From Martelella sp. AD-3 (GTDB taxonomy: Bacteria > Pseudomonadota > Alphaproteobacteria > Rhizobiales > Rhizobiaceae), in assembly GCF_001578105.1 (NCBI RefSeq), contig NZ_CP014275.1, positions 3,600,501 to 3,664,500 on the forward strand: a stretch of 64,000 nt of DNA, in the 5' to 3' direction. The notes below the pieces were generated by a model. It saw only the letters and a list, made by a program, of their open reading frames with translations. It made no database searches and was not told the DNA's origin. Of the stretch, positions 8,217 through 19,113 are shown in pieces. The position numbers were made by a program, and so were the translations under genes. Each line of letters begins with the position of its first letter. The first letter of the stretch is position 1.

Positions 8217-10463
8217 ATGACGATGCGCACATTCGAGAAATTCAACAGCGACTGGGTTTTCACCGAAGGCTTTGACGAAAGCTGGACCGGCGCCCTGCAG
8301 GACGGCGAAGCTGTGATGCTGCCGCACACCGCCGTGGAACTGCCGTTCAACTATTTCGACGAGAACAGCTACCAGAAACCGTTCACCTATCAGAAGATCA
8401 TCGCCAGCGATCCCGCTTTCGAAGGCAAGTCCGTCTCGCTCGTCTTCGACGCGGCAATGGCCGACAGCGTGGTCTGGCTGAACGGTGAAAAACTCTGTGT
8501 CCACAAGGACGGTTACACGCCCTTCGAAGTCGATCTGACCGGGCGTCTGAAAGACGGCGACAACCTGTTGACGGTGAAGATTGACGGGTCCGAGAACCCG
8601 GAGATCCCGCCCTTCGGCTATATGATCGACTATCTTACTTTTTGCGGAATATACCGTGATGTCTGGTTGAAGGTGACGACGCCGACGGCGATCGACAACG
8701 TCAAGGTCGAGACGCCCGATGCGCTTGCGCCGCAAAAATGCGTGCAGGCGGATGTTCACCTGACAGGGCCGGTTGCGGAGGCCGCGACGCTGAAGGCTAC
8801 GCTTTATGACGCCGAGGGCCACAGCCTTGCCACGACCGAGATCGCGGTCAGCGGCGACAAGGCCTCGTTCGAGATCGACGGGCTGGAAGATATCCGGCTC
8901 TGGGACATTCACGATCCGGCGCTCTACACGCTCTCTGTCACCCTTGAGACGAAAGCGGGCAGCGACACGGTTGCCGCCCGCTTCGGCTTCCGCACCGTCG
9001 CCTTTGCCACGGACGGCTTCCATCTCAATGGAAGGCCGCTGAAGCTCAGGGGCCTCAACCGCCACCAGAGCTGGCCGCATCTCGGCTATGCCATGGGCAA
9101 ACGCGGGCAGGAAAAGGACGCCGACATCCTGAAATACGAGCTTGCCTGCAATGTCGTGCGCACCTCGCATTATCCGCAATCCAAGTATTTCCTCGATCGC
9201 TGCGACGAAATCGGCCTTCTGGTGTTCGAGGAGATCCCCGGCTGGCAGCATATCGGCGGCGAAAGCTGGAAGCGGGAATCGATCGCCAATGTCGAGCGTA
9301 TGATCCGGCGCGACTGGAACCATCCCTCGATCATCATCTGGGGCGTGCGCATCAATGAATCGGCCGACGACCATGATTTCTATGCCGAGACCAACCGGCT
9401 GGCGCATGAACTGGACAGCACGAGGCCGACCGGCGGCGTGCGCTGCATCGAGGACAGCGAGTTGCTCGAAGACGTCTACACGATGAACGACTTCGTGCTC
9501 GGCTCGGAGGAAATGCCGGGCAGCAACCATCTGCGCATGCACCGCCGCGAGCAGAAAAAGGTCACCGGACTTTCCCGCGATGTGCCCTACATGATCACCG
9601 AATATTGCGGCCACATGTATCCGACCAAGCGCTTCGACCAGGAGCAGCGCCAGGCCGAGCACGTCACCCGCCACCTGCAGATGCTGAACGCGATCGCCGG
9701 CGACCCGACGATTGCCGGCGGCACCGGCTGGTGCATGTTCGACTACAACACCCATCAGGATTTCGGCTCGGGCGACCGCATCTGCTATCACGGCGTGCTC
9801 GACATGTATCGCGAGCCGAAATTCGCGGCCTATGCCTATGCCTCGCAGGGCGAGCCGGAAAACAATGCGGTGCTGAAACCCGTCACCTTCTGGGCGCGCG
9901 GCGAGCGCAATATCGGCGGCGTGCTGCCGCTGATCATCCTCACCAATTGCGATTATGTCGAGTTCAGTTTCGGCGACATGGAGCCGCGCCGGCTCGAGCC
10001 CGACCGCGCCACCTATCCGCACCTGCCGCATCCCCCCGTCATCATCGACCTGCGCTCGGTCACGCCGGAGGAATTCGGCGAATGGGGCCGCGTCTGGAAA
10101 GACGGCAAGGTGACTGGCTATGTCGACGGCAAGGCGGTGAAGACGGTGACATTTGCCGCCGATCCCGTGCCGACGACGCTGGAAATCGCTCCCGACGACA
10201 CGCACCTCAAGGCCGGCGAGAAGGACTGCGTGCGGGTGATGCTGCGCGCGCTCGACCAGGCCGGCAACATCCTGCCCTTTTTCGATGATCCGGCCGCGCT
10301 CTCGCTCGAGGGGCCCGGCCGGATCATCGGCCCGGACCTCGTCAGCTTCAAGGGCGGCACCGCCGGCCTTTACATCGAGGCCGGCAATGAGGCGGGCGCG
10401 CTGACGCTTTCCGTCCGCTGCCGGCCCTTTGCCGACCAGACCGTCACCTTCACGCTTTCCTGA
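8217..10463 (+). CDS. lacZ: Glycoside hydrolase family 2 beta-galactosidase
   Basis: 748 residues. The N-terminal jelly-roll sugar-binding domain (about 1-170), an immunoglobulin-like domain (about 175-275), and a TIM barrel from about 280 follow the GH2 plan. Glu381 in RINES fits the acid/base residue and Glu462 in ITEYCGH the nucleophile. RGLNRHQ (near 280) and TSHYPQSKYFLDRCDEIGL are further GH2 barrel signatures. No signal peptide, so it should split imported lactose-like sugars in the cytoplasm. It is shorter than E. coli LacZ (1,023 residues) but close to rhizobial LacZ. Beta-glucuronidase or another GH2 activity cannot be excluded from sequence alone. Confidence 0.88.
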   Translation: MTMRTFEKFNSDWVFTEGFDESWTGALQDGEAVMLPHTAVELPFNYFDENSYQKPFTYQKIIASDPAFEGKSVSLVFDAAMADSVVWLNGEKLCVHKDGYTPFEVDLTGRLKDGDNLLTVKIDGSENPEIPPFGYMIDYLTFCGIYRDVWLKVTTPTAIDNVKVETPDALAPQKCVQADVHLTGPVAEAATLKATLYDAEGHSLATTEIAVSGDKASFEIDGLEDIRLWDIHDPALYTLSVTLETKAGSDTVAARFGFRTVAFATDGFHLNGRPLKLRGLNRHQSWPHLGYAMGKRGQEKDADILKYELACNVVRTSHYPQSKYFLDRCDEIGLLVFEEIPGWQHIGGESWKRESIANVERMIRRDWNHPSIIIWGVRINESADDHDFYAETNRLAHELDSTRPTGGVRCIEDSELLEDVYTMNDFVLGSEEMPGSNHLRMHRREQKKVTGLSRDVPYMITEYCGHMYPTKRFDQEQRQAEHVTRHLQMLNAIAGDPTIAGGTGWCMFDYNTHQDFGSGDRICYHGVLDMYREPKFAAYAYASQGEPENNAVLKPVTFWARGERNIGGVLPLIILTNCDYVEFSFGDMEPRRLEPDRATYPHLPHPPVIIDLRSVTPEEFGEWGRVWKDGKVTGYVDGKAVKTVTFAADPVPTTLEIAPDDTHLKAGEKDCVRVMLRALDQAGNILPFFDDPAALSLEGPGRIIGPDLVSFKGGTAGLYIEAGNEAGALTLSVRCRPFADQTVTFTLS

Positions 10464-10472
10464 GGTTTTCCC

Positions 10473-11558
10473 ATGGCTGACGTATCGCTGAATGCCATCC
10501 GCAAGTCGTTCGGATCGATCGAGGTGATCAAGGGTGTCGATCTCGACATCAAGTCGGGCGAGTTCGTCGTGTTCGTCGGCCCGTCCGGTTGCGGAAAATC
10601 GACGCTCCTGAGGATGATCGCCGGCCTTGAGGACATCACCTCGGGCACGCTCGCGATCGGCGGCAAGGACATGACCGACGAGGATCCGGCCAAACGCGGC
10701 ATCGCGATGGTGTTCCAGACCTATGCCCTCTACCCGCACATGACCGTGCGGGAGAATATGGGCTTTGCCCTGCGCTTTGCCGGCATGGACAAGCAAGAAA
10801 TCGAATCCCGCGTCATGGATGCGGCGAAGATGCTGGAGCTCGAGACCTATCTCGACCGCAAGCCGAAGGCGCTGTCGGGCGGCCAGCGTCAGCGCGTCGC
10901 CATCGGCCGCGCCATCGTCCGCCATCCGGACGTTTTCCTCTTCGACGAGCCCTTGTCGAACCTCGATGCGGAGCTGCGCGTGCACATGCGCGGCGAACTG
11001 TCGGCGCTGCACAACCGGCTGAAAACGACGATGATCTACGTGACACACGACCAGGTGGAGGCGATGACGCTTGCCAACCGGATCGTGGTGTTGCGCCAGG
11101 GCATCGTCGAACAGATCGGCACGCCGCTGGAACTGTTCAACACGCCGGCGAACCTGTTCGTGGCGGGCTTTATCGGCTCGCCGGCCATGAACTTTCTGCC
11201 GGCGACCGTGACAAGGGCCGAGGGCAGCGGCATCACCCTCAACCTACTCGGAGAGGAGACGATCGACATGCCGCTTAACGGCAACCTCCCGCGGGAAGGC
11301 TCAGAGGTTACCGTCGGCGTGCGCCCGCAGAATATCCGTCTGGCAAGCGACGGCGAAAACAGCTTTGCCGTCGATATCACCCTTGTCGAAGCGCTTGGCA
11401 CGGAAACCGTGGTCTACGGCTTGGCGGGAAGCGGCGAACGGGTGATGGCGGTGCTTTCCGGCCAGCACCTCCTCAAGACGGGGACATCGATCGACGTCAC
11501 TTTCGACATTGCCGATGTTCATCTTTTCGACGAAGCCGGCAAGCGCATGGCCGCCTGA
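10473..11558 (+). CDS. lacK: Sugar ABC transporter ATPase (UgpC/MalK type)
   Basis: 361 residues. The nucleotide-binding domain has Walker A GPSGCGKST (about 36-44), Q-loop FQTYALYPHM, signature LSGGQRQR and Walker B LFDEPLSNLD, then a C-terminal TOBE/regulatory domain (about 235-361) with VGVRPQNI. It begins nine bases after lacZ and closes the operon. It powers the LacF/LacG channel. ATPases of this type may serve several CUT1 importers. No clear rho-independent terminator follows before the convergent gene at 11567. Confidence 0.9.
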   Translation: MADVSLNAIRKSFGSIEVIKGVDLDIKSGEFVVFVGPSGCGKSTLLRMIAGLEDITSGTLAIGGKDMTDEDPAKRGIAMVFQTYALYPHMTVRENMGFALRFAGMDKQEIESRVMDAAKMLELETYLDRKPKALSGGQRQRVAIGRAIVRHPDVFLFDEPLSNLDAELRVHMRGELSALHNRLKTTMIYVTHDQVEAMTLANRIVVLRQGIVEQIGTPLELFNTPANLFVAGFIGSPAMNFLPATVTRAEGSGITLNLLGEETIDMPLNGNLPREGSEVTVGVRPQNIRLASDGENSFAVDITLVEALGTETVVYGLAGSGERVMAVLSGQHLLKTGTSIDVTFDIADVHLFDEAGKRMAA

Positions 11559-11566
11559 ACCGTTCG

Positions 11567-12217
11567 TCAGTAGAGCGTCTTCCTGTAGCGATCTTCGAGA
11601 TCGGCATCGATCCGTTTCATCTCGCCCTCGTCTTCCGGGGCGCCGGTCGTCTGATCGAGGATGATCTTCGACAGCGACGGAAAGCTCGCGCGATCCTGGC
11701 GGTGGGCCGCATCCCAGAGATGCGATCGCCGGAACGCCTTGGCGCAATGCATGAAGACTTCGCCGATACTGACGACAATGGCGAGTTTCGGCGCGCGATC
11801 GCGAACACTCATCATCTCCAGCAGGTCCGGGTCGCGCGAAAGACTGGCCTTGCCGTTGATACGCAGCGTGTCGTCAAAGCCCGGAACGATGAACAGCAGG
11901 CCGACATTCGGATTGGCGATGATGTTTGACAGGCTGTCGAGCCGGTTGTTGCCGGGTCGGTCGGGGATGGCGAGCGTCTGCGCATCGAGCACCTTGACGA
12001 AGCCTGCCGGATCGCCGCGCGGGCTGACATCGGCGCGGCCGTCTCTGCCCTGGGTTCCGAGACAGAGAAAGGGCGAGCGCTCGATGAAGGCGGCCGCGTG
12101 TTCGTCCAGCGCGGACAGGCACTTCTTTGCCGCAAGTCCGCTGACCGGCGGAAACATCTCCCTGAGGGACTGCTCGTCCCCGATCAGGAAGTCCCGGTTG
12201 ATCTCGTAGGCTGCCAT
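11567..12217 (-). CDS. Pyridoxamine 5'-phosphate oxidase-like flavin-binding protein
   Basis: 216 residues starting at the ATG 12217, which has GGAGG nine bases upstream. The split-barrel core of PPOX-type proteins is visible: FLCLGTQGRDGRADVSPRGD, then IPDRPGNNRLDSLSNI, VGLLFIVPG and LRINGKA. This matches the MSMEG_1061-like group of small FMN or F420 binders rather than true PdxH. The substrate is unknown; such proteins often act in detoxification or redox. It converges on lacK and is divergent from the Ntn amidase gene. Confidence 0.8.
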   Translation of the reverse strand: MAAYEINRDFLIGDEQSLREMFPPVSGLAAKKCLSALDEHAAAFIERSPFLCLGTQGRDGRADVSPRGDPAGFVKVLDAQTLAIPDRPGNNRLDSLSNIIANPNVGLLFIVPGFDDTLRINGKASLSRDPDLLEMMSVRDRAPKLAIVVSIGEVFMHCAKAFRRSHLWDAAHRQDRASFPSLSKIILDQTTGAPEDEGEMKRIDADLEDRYRKTLY

Positions 12218-12396
12218 TCTGGTTTCCTCCCGAAGCACGGCTGTCTGCGCGCCGTCGCGCCGATATGCATCTGTCGTCTAAATCTTCATGCCCACCGTAT
12301 ACACGCCCGGCAGGATTTCGAAAGGGCGCGACCTTGCACAACCGCAAGCCCCACAATACTCTGCCGCCCGAGCAAACAGGTTAAGCGAGGTCATCC

Positions 12397-13494
12397 ATGT
12401 GCACGTCCCTCCTCTACACAGATCTGTCCGGCTGCATCTATGCCGGAAGGACGCTGGAATTGCCGGTGGAGCTCCCCTATTTCGCGGCCTTTCTGCCGAA
12501 GGGTACGGCGCTTGCCTCCAGGGCCGGCGAGCATGCGCCGCTCACCTATGAGAGCCGTTATGACGTGTTCGGCATCGTCGTTCCGAACGGCAATGCGCAG
12601 GATCTCAAGGTCGTCGAGGGACTGAACGAGGCGGGGCTCAATTTCTCGCTGCTCGCCTTCGCCGATACGCACGGTCCGGACGACACGGAAGCAAAAGACA
12701 CGCCGGTGCTGTCGGCAATCGATCTCGGCGCATGGATGCTGGCGCAGTTCTCGACCGTGGCGGAGGTGAAGGACGCATTGGAAAAGCAGACGGTTCTGGT
12801 CGATCCGCTGGAGGCGCTCGGCGGCGTCGTGCCGCCCTTCCACTATACGGTGCACGACAAGAGCGGCGCCTCGATCGTCATCGAGTTCTTCGACGGCGAG
12901 CGTCATATTTTCGACAACCCGCTCGGCGTGATGACCAACAGCCCGCGTTTCGACTGGCACCTGACCAATCTCAACAACTACACCCATCTCAGCAATGTCG
13001 ATCATTCCAGCGCGACATTCCTCGGAAAGGACTTCATCCAGCCCGATTCCGGCATCGCCACGGTGACGCTGCCGGGCTCGGACACCGCCGTCGACCGTTT
13101 CGTGCGTGCCGTCTACTACGCCCAGTTCTCCGAGAAAGTCGACGGCTCCGAAGCGTCGCTGCGCCAGCTCGGCCATGTGATGAACAAGTTCGACCGGCCG
13201 AAGGGCGCTTCCGTCTATTCCAGCGCCAAGGCGAGCGCGCTCACGGAATCGGCAACGAAGCTGACCGGCGGCGCGGCGGCTGAAAAGCCGGACTTCATCA
13301 CCGAATACACGTCCTGGATCACGCTGATCGACCTTGCGGGCGGCAAGCTGATGCTGCGCACCTATGACAGCCTCGGCTATGTCTCCTTTGATCTTGCCGC
13401 GCTGAAGGAAGGGGCGACCGGTCCGAAGCTCGTGCCGCTCGAGGCCTTCAGCCAGGGCAGCGTCGATGCGGACACGGTGATGCTTTCGCACTGA
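12397..13494 (+). CDS. Linear amide C-N hydrolase (choloylglycine hydrolase family)
   Basis: 365 residues beginning Met-Cys-Thr, so Cys2 becomes the N-terminal nucleophile after Met removal, as in bile-salt hydrolase and penicillin V acylase. Family landmarks follow: YAGRTLELP near 15, EGLNEAGLNFSLLAF near 75-90, NNYTHLSN near 190 and YTSWITLIDL near 305. There is no obvious signal peptide, because the Cys must be near the start. Related proteins in plant-associated proteobacteria cleave penicillin V and long-chain acyl-homoserine lactones; the substrate here is not known. Confidence 0.87.
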   Translation: MCTSLLYTDLSGCIYAGRTLELPVELPYFAAFLPKGTALASRAGEHAPLTYESRYDVFGIVVPNGNAQDLKVVEGLNEAGLNFSLLAFADTHGPDDTEAKDTPVLSAIDLGAWMLAQFSTVAEVKDALEKQTVLVDPLEALGGVVPPFHYTVHDKSGASIVIEFFDGERHIFDNPLGVMTNSPRFDWHLTNLNNYTHLSNVDHSSATFLGKDFIQPDSGIATVTLPGSDTAVDRFVRAVYYAQFSEKVDGSEASLRQLGHVMNKFDRPKGASVYSSAKASALTESATKLTGGAAAEKPDFITEYTSWITLIDLAGGKLMLRTYDSLGYVSFDLAALKEGATGPKLVPLEAFSQGSVDADTVMLSH

Positions 13495-13543
13495 AGGCCG
13501 GTCGACGTTCCGGGTTCGCATCGAAGGGCGAGCCCGCCTCCGC

Positions 13544-13990
13544 TCAAAAATCCGAAAGCCGCGTCTTCACGGCGGAAAGGGCGCTGACCATTTCCGAGAA
13601 ATTGCGGCGCAGACGGCGGTCCATTTCCGTTGCGATATCGGGATATTCCTCGATCAGGCGCAGGAACTGGTCGCGGCGGATGAGAAGGATTTCGGCAGGT
13701 TCGGCCGCAATCGCCGCGACGCGGTGGGGAACCGGACTGATCAGCGCAGCCTCGGCCAGCAGACTGCCGGCGCCGGCGATGCCCGCCGAACGTCCGGCCG
13801 CCTCAAGCGTCAGCGTCCCGCTTTCGACCAGGTAGGCGCCGAGGCTGTCGGCATCCTCCTCGAACAGCGTTTCCCCAGCTTCACAGGAGAGGCGGGTGAC
13901 GGTAAAGGCGATCAGCCGCAGCTGGTCGACGGAGAAACCGGAGAAAAGCCCGGTCCGGCGGATCGTCTCGATATCGCGCGACAGTGCCAT
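13544..13990 (-). CDS. Cyclic nucleotide-binding domain protein
   Basis: 148 residues made almost wholly of a Crp-type cNMP-binding beta-roll (FSGFSVDQLRLIAF, GETLFEEDADSLGAYLVESGTL, GSLLAEAALI), with a short helical tail and no DNA-binding helix-turn-helix. The usual phosphate-binding Arg-Ala pair is weak (LISPVPHRVAAIA), so nucleotide binding is uncertain. It lies directly downstream of the OmpR-family gene on the same strand. In Brucella the OtpR/CenR gene has the same type of neighbour, so the two may work together. Confidence 0.83.
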   Translation of the reverse strand: MALSRDIETIRRTGLFSGFSVDQLRLIAFTVTRLSCEAGETLFEEDADSLGAYLVESGTLTLEAAGRSAGIAGAGSLLAEAALISPVPHRVAAIAAEPAEILLIRRDQFLRLIEEYPDIATEMDRRLRRNFSEMVSALSAVKTRLSDF

Positions 13991-14040
13991 CAGTCATATC
14001 CCCCGGGCCGCTTCCCCTTGCGACCCACCGCCAGCGCCGT

Positions 14041-14724
14041 TCAGGGCACCAGCTTGTAGCCGCCGTTTTCGGTCACGAGAATCCGCGCATTCGACGGATC
14101 TTCCTCGATTTTCTGGCGCAGCCTGTAAACATGGGTCTCCAGCGTGTGGGTGGTGACGCCGGAATTGTAGCCCCAGACCTCTTCCAGAAGCATGTCGCGG
14201 GTTACCACCTTCTGGCCGGCGCGGTAAAGATAGCGGATGATCGCCGCTTCCTTTTCCGTCAGCCTGATCTTCTTGTTGCCGACCCCGGTAAAGAGCTTCT
14301 GCCCCGGCTTGAACACGTAAGGCCCGACATTGAAGGTCGCGTCCTCGCTCTGCTCGTGCTGGCGCAGTTGCGCGCGAATGCGGGCGAGCAGAACGGCGAA
14401 ACGGAAAGGCTTGGTGACGTAATCATTGGCGCCCGCCTCAAGACCGAGGATCGTGTCGCTGTCGGTGTCATGGCCGGTCAGCATGATGATCGGCGCCTTG
14501 AACCCGTTCTTGCGGGCCATCTTCACGGCTTCCCGCCCGTCCATGTCCGGCAGACCGACATCCATGATCAGGAGATCGACCTGTTCCTCCTTCAGCATTT
14601 TCAGCGAACGGGCGGCGCAATCGGCCGAACGGATGGCGAATTCATCGTAGAGTTCCAGCTGCTCGACCAGCGTTTCGCGCAGGTCCTGATCGTCATCGAC
14701 CAGAAGGATCGTCCTCTCCGTCAT
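14041..14724 (-). CDS. cenR: OmpR-family response regulator, CenR/OtpR-like
   Basis: 227 residues: a receiver domain (1-120) with acidic pocket Asp10-Asp12, phospho-acceptor Asp55 in LIMDVGLPD, and the TG...KPF switch residues, then a winged-helix DNA-binding domain (about 130-227) with TEKEAAIIRYLYRAG and HVYRLRQKIE. The opening MTERTILLVDDDQDLRETL and the neighbouring cNMP-domain gene fit the CenR/OtpR group of alphaproteobacteria, which controls cell-envelope and beta-lactam-tolerance genes. No histidine kinase is adjacent, as is usual for orphan CenR. The name rests on recall of the family. Confidence 0.8.
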   Translation of the reverse strand: MTERTILLVDDDQDLRETLVEQLELYDEFAIRSADCAARSLKMLKEEQVDLLIMDVGLPDMDGREAVKMARKNGFKAPIIMLTGHDTDSDTILGLEAGANDYVTKPFRFAVLLARIRAQLRQHEQSEDATFNVGPYVFKPGQKLFTGVGNKKIRLTEKEAAIIRYLYRAGQKVVTRDMLLEEVWGYNSGVTTHTLETHVYRLRQKIEEDPSNARILVTENGGYKLVP

Positions 14725-14833
14725 GCACTCGGCCCTCTCGTGTGATTATGCGCCATTCGCTCTCCCGCATGGCGTGTTCCGTCAATGACAATATTGCGGC
14801 AGGCTATCGCCGGGCGTAGTCCTATGAAACTAT

Positions 14834-15412
14834 ATGATTTCACGTACAAAGCAAAAAAAAGTGAAGAAAACCATCAAAACGCCGCGCAAGAACACTTCAG
14901 TCATTACCGTGCGCCGCATGCCGGGGTCGCTCCACCGCGCGCTCCTCGCCTTCGGGCCGCTGCGCTTCCCCGCAGCCATAGGGCGCGGTGGCATTTCGGC
15001 GCGCAAACGGGAGGGCGACGGCGCAACGCCGCTTGCCGTCATGCCACTGGCCGGCGGCCTTGTCCGCGGCCGGCTGCCGATCCTGCCGTCAAGCCCGCTC
15101 GGCCTTCGCCGGATCAGGCCCGATGACGGCTGGTGCGACGATCCTCGCGCCCCGAACTACAACCGCCCCGTCCGCCTGGCCTTTTCCGGAAGCCATGAAC
15201 GGCTGAGACGCGAAGACAGGATCTACGACATCGTCGTCGTTCTCGACTGGAACATGCGTTGTCGCGTCAAAGGGCGGGGCTCGGCCGTGTTCTTTCATCT
15301 CGCCCGACCAGGCTTCGAGCCCACGGCCGGCTGCGTCGCTGTTGCGCCGTCGGCCATGCGCGTGCTGCTGCCGCATCTGCGGCGCGGCGTCCGGCTTGCC
15401 GTCCTCGGCTGA
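14834..15412 (+). CDS. L,D-transpeptidase (YkuD-domain) family protein
   Basis: Up to 192 residues. The catalytic YkuD motif is intact: His in FFHLARPGF and Cys in PTAGCVA, the HxnPTxGCVA pattern near 157-172. Upstream are IGRGGI..REGDGATP and DGWCDDP..PNYNRP, both typical of the compact L,D-transpeptidase family. No signal peptide is visible; the N-terminus is Lys-rich (KQKKVKKTIK). The start is uncertain: ATG 14834 lacks a good ribosome binding site, and GTG 14861 is an alternative. The family acts on peptidoglycan peptides, but for a protein without an export signal that role is unproven. Confidence 0.8.
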   Translation: MISRTKQKKVKKTIKTPRKNTSVITVRRMPGSLHRALLAFGPLRFPAAIGRGGISARKREGDGATPLAVMPLAGGLVRGRLPILPSSPLGLRRIRPDDGWCDDPRAPNYNRPVRLAFSGSHERLRREDRIYDIVVVLDWNMRCRVKGRGSAVFFHLARPGFEPTAGCVAVAPSAMRVLLPHLRRGVRLAVLG

Positions 15413-15415
15413 ACC

Positions 15416-16666
15416 TCAGCCTCCCCGCGGGGCGGTCGTTTCCGCAGAGCCGGCATAAGCGCCCGGGCGGGGCACGCGCTCGTCGCCGTCTACCGGCGGA
15501 TCACCAGCCGGCGGGGCAGCATCGGCATTGGGATTGGCGGCCTCCGGGGCCGTGCCGGAGGCTTCCAGCACCCATTCGCGCCAGATCGCCACGATCAGCG
15601 CCATCAGCACCGGGCCGACGAAGAGGCCGATCAGACCCATCGTCTTCACCCCGCCGACAAGGCCAAAGAAGGTCGGCAGGAAAGGCAGCTTTATCGGTCC
15701 GCCGACAAGGCGCGGGCGCAATGTCTTGTCGACGATGAAGAGCTCGATCGTGCCCCAGGCGAAAAGCGCGATCCCGTGCACGGGCGTGCCGCGGGCAACC
15801 AGATAGGCGGAAATCAGGGTGAAGGTCAGCGGCGCGCCCCCCGGCACCATGGCCATGACGGCCGTCAGCAGGCCGAAGGATACGAAATTCGGGACGCCGG
15901 CGAAGTAATAGGCCGTTCCCAGCACGATGCCCTCGCCCATGGCGATCAGCGTCATGCCGGTGACCGTCGAGGAGATCGTCGCCGGCACGACGCGGGAAAT
16001 GCGGTACCAGCGGTCTGGAAACAGCCGCTCGCCGATCATGTCGAGCTGACGGGCGAACTTGTCGCCGTCCTTGTACAGGAAAAACAGCGCGATCAGCATG
16101 AACAGGGCCGAGAGAAGCAGGCCGAAGACCCGGCCGCCGACGAACAGGGCGGTGCGGTAGATACTGCCGATATTCTCACCGCTGACGGCCTGGATCAGCT
16201 GGCCGATGTCGCCGGGCTTGCCCAGATATTCCTGCCATTTGGTGGCGATCCATGCGCCGACTACGGGAAGGTTGAAGATCCAGTCCGGCACCGGCGCGCC
16301 GATGCGGTTCGCCTCCGCCGCCCAGGCGATCCAGGCTTCGAGCTCGCGCGACATGTAGATCACCGCGAAGATGATCGGCAGGATCAGGAACAGGAGGATG
16401 AGGAGAATGGCGATCGTCGCCGAAAGCGTGCGGCGGTTGCCGAGCCTCCGGTTGAGGTCCCGAAACACCGGCTGCGAGGCGAAGGCAATGATCAGGGCCG
16501 CCAGAACCGGGACCAGAAAGCCGTGGAAGAAGTAGACGGCAGCGATCGCCACGCCGAGCAGCAGCCAGCGCGCGGCGGTTACCGACGGGATCAGCGGCGC
16601 GCGTCCCACGGCAGCCTGGCCGATCCAGCGTTGCATTCTGTGGTCCTTTTGCGGTGTTTCCGCCAT
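15416..16666 (-). CDS. AI-2E family transporter (PerM/YdgG type)
   Basis: 416 residues from the ATG at 16666, with about eight membrane segments in the AI-2E/DUF20 arrangement: two N-terminal helices (LLLGVAIAAVYFFHGFLVPV), a long soluble loop around 130-200, then a run of helices containing the VPGGAPLTF and FWG-type (ALFAWGTIELFIVDKTLRP) motifs. The last 40 residues are Pro/Ala-rich and probably cytoplasmic. Members have been linked to autoinducer-2 export or Na+/H+ exchange, but most, including this one, lack a proven substrate. It stands alone between unrelated genes. Confidence 0.85.
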   Translation of the reverse strand: MAETPQKDHRMQRWIGQAAVGRAPLIPSVTAARWLLLGVAIAAVYFFHGFLVPVLAALIIAFASQPVFRDLNRRLGNRRTLSATIAILLILLFLILPIIFAVIYMSRELEAWIAWAAEANRIGAPVPDWIFNLPVVGAWIATKWQEYLGKPGDIGQLIQAVSGENIGSIYRTALFVGGRVFGLLLSALFMLIALFFLYKDGDKFARQLDMIGERLFPDRWYRISRVVPATISSTVTGMTLIAMGEGIVLGTAYYFAGVPNFVSFGLLTAVMAMVPGGAPLTFTLISAYLVARGTPVHGIALFAWGTIELFIVDKTLRPRLVGGPIKLPFLPTFFGLVGGVKTMGLIGLFVGPVLMALIVAIWREWVLEASGTAPEAANPNADAAPPAGDPPVDGDERVPRPGAYAGSAETTAPRGG

Positions 16667-16723
16667 TGACGCTTTCGCCTTCACAATTGTCACGGCCGCC
16701 TGCAAGGCGGCGCGGCTTCCTAT

Positions 16724-17283
16724 TTACGGGAGTCCCGGCCCCGCCTGCAAGCGCGCTTCGGTTGTCAGGCCGGAGAGGATGTCGAGGGCCTCCAGGCGGG
16801 CGGCGCGGCCGGGCTCGGGATCGCGAGAGACCGCAGCGCCTTCAAGCCCGGCGACATAGCCCTCCGGCAGGCCGTGCTCGCGCGCGCCGGCGAGAACGAG
16901 GGCGTGATACCAGTCGAAAGGCAAGAGCCCCGATACGCGGAAGGCCGGCGGCGCCACATAGGTGAACGCCGAAACCGGTTTCTCGCAGGAGAGCATGCGC
17001 ACCGTGCAATCCTCGATCCGGTCATACCCCTTGCCACGCCCCTCAAACCCGTCAAGCAGCTCGCAATCGCCGGGATGAAGCGAAAACAGCACGCCGAACA
17101 CACGCCCACCCGCCTTTGCCGTGATCGTCGCCTTGCCGGAACCATCCCTGCCCGGCTTGGCGAAATCGAGGGCATGGTCTTCCAGAAAGGCAGGCCCGAG
17201 CGCGCGCGCAGAGGGACAACGGCGGAGAAGCCGTTCGCTCAGCATGTTGGAGCCATAGGCAAAGTAGGCGCGGCCTTGCGGCA

Positions 17284-17284
<1 letters not shown>
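16724..17284 (-). CDS. Gamma-glutamylcyclotransferase-like protein
   Basis: 186 residues from ATG 17284, which overlaps the stop of the ABC-F gene as TGATG, so translation is probably coupled. YGSNM (10-14) and the catalytic Glu81 in DGFEG define the GGCT-like fold, which cyclises gamma-glutamyl groups to 5-oxoproline in glutathione turnover. A longer reading (from 17326) adds a tail lying inside the ABC-F gene and is not needed. The exact substrate (gamma-glutamyl amino acid, amine or glutathione) cannot be told. Confidence 0.85.
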
Positions 17285-19110
<1,826 letters not shown>

Positions 19111-19113
19111 GCC

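Noticed and set aside
8088..11048. Open frame of nearly 1,000 codons on the minus strand opposite lacZ and lacK
   Set aside because: It mirrors the codon pattern of two clear plus-strand genes, is rich in His/Arg/Asp without any domain, and crosses a gene boundary; high GC makes such shadows common.
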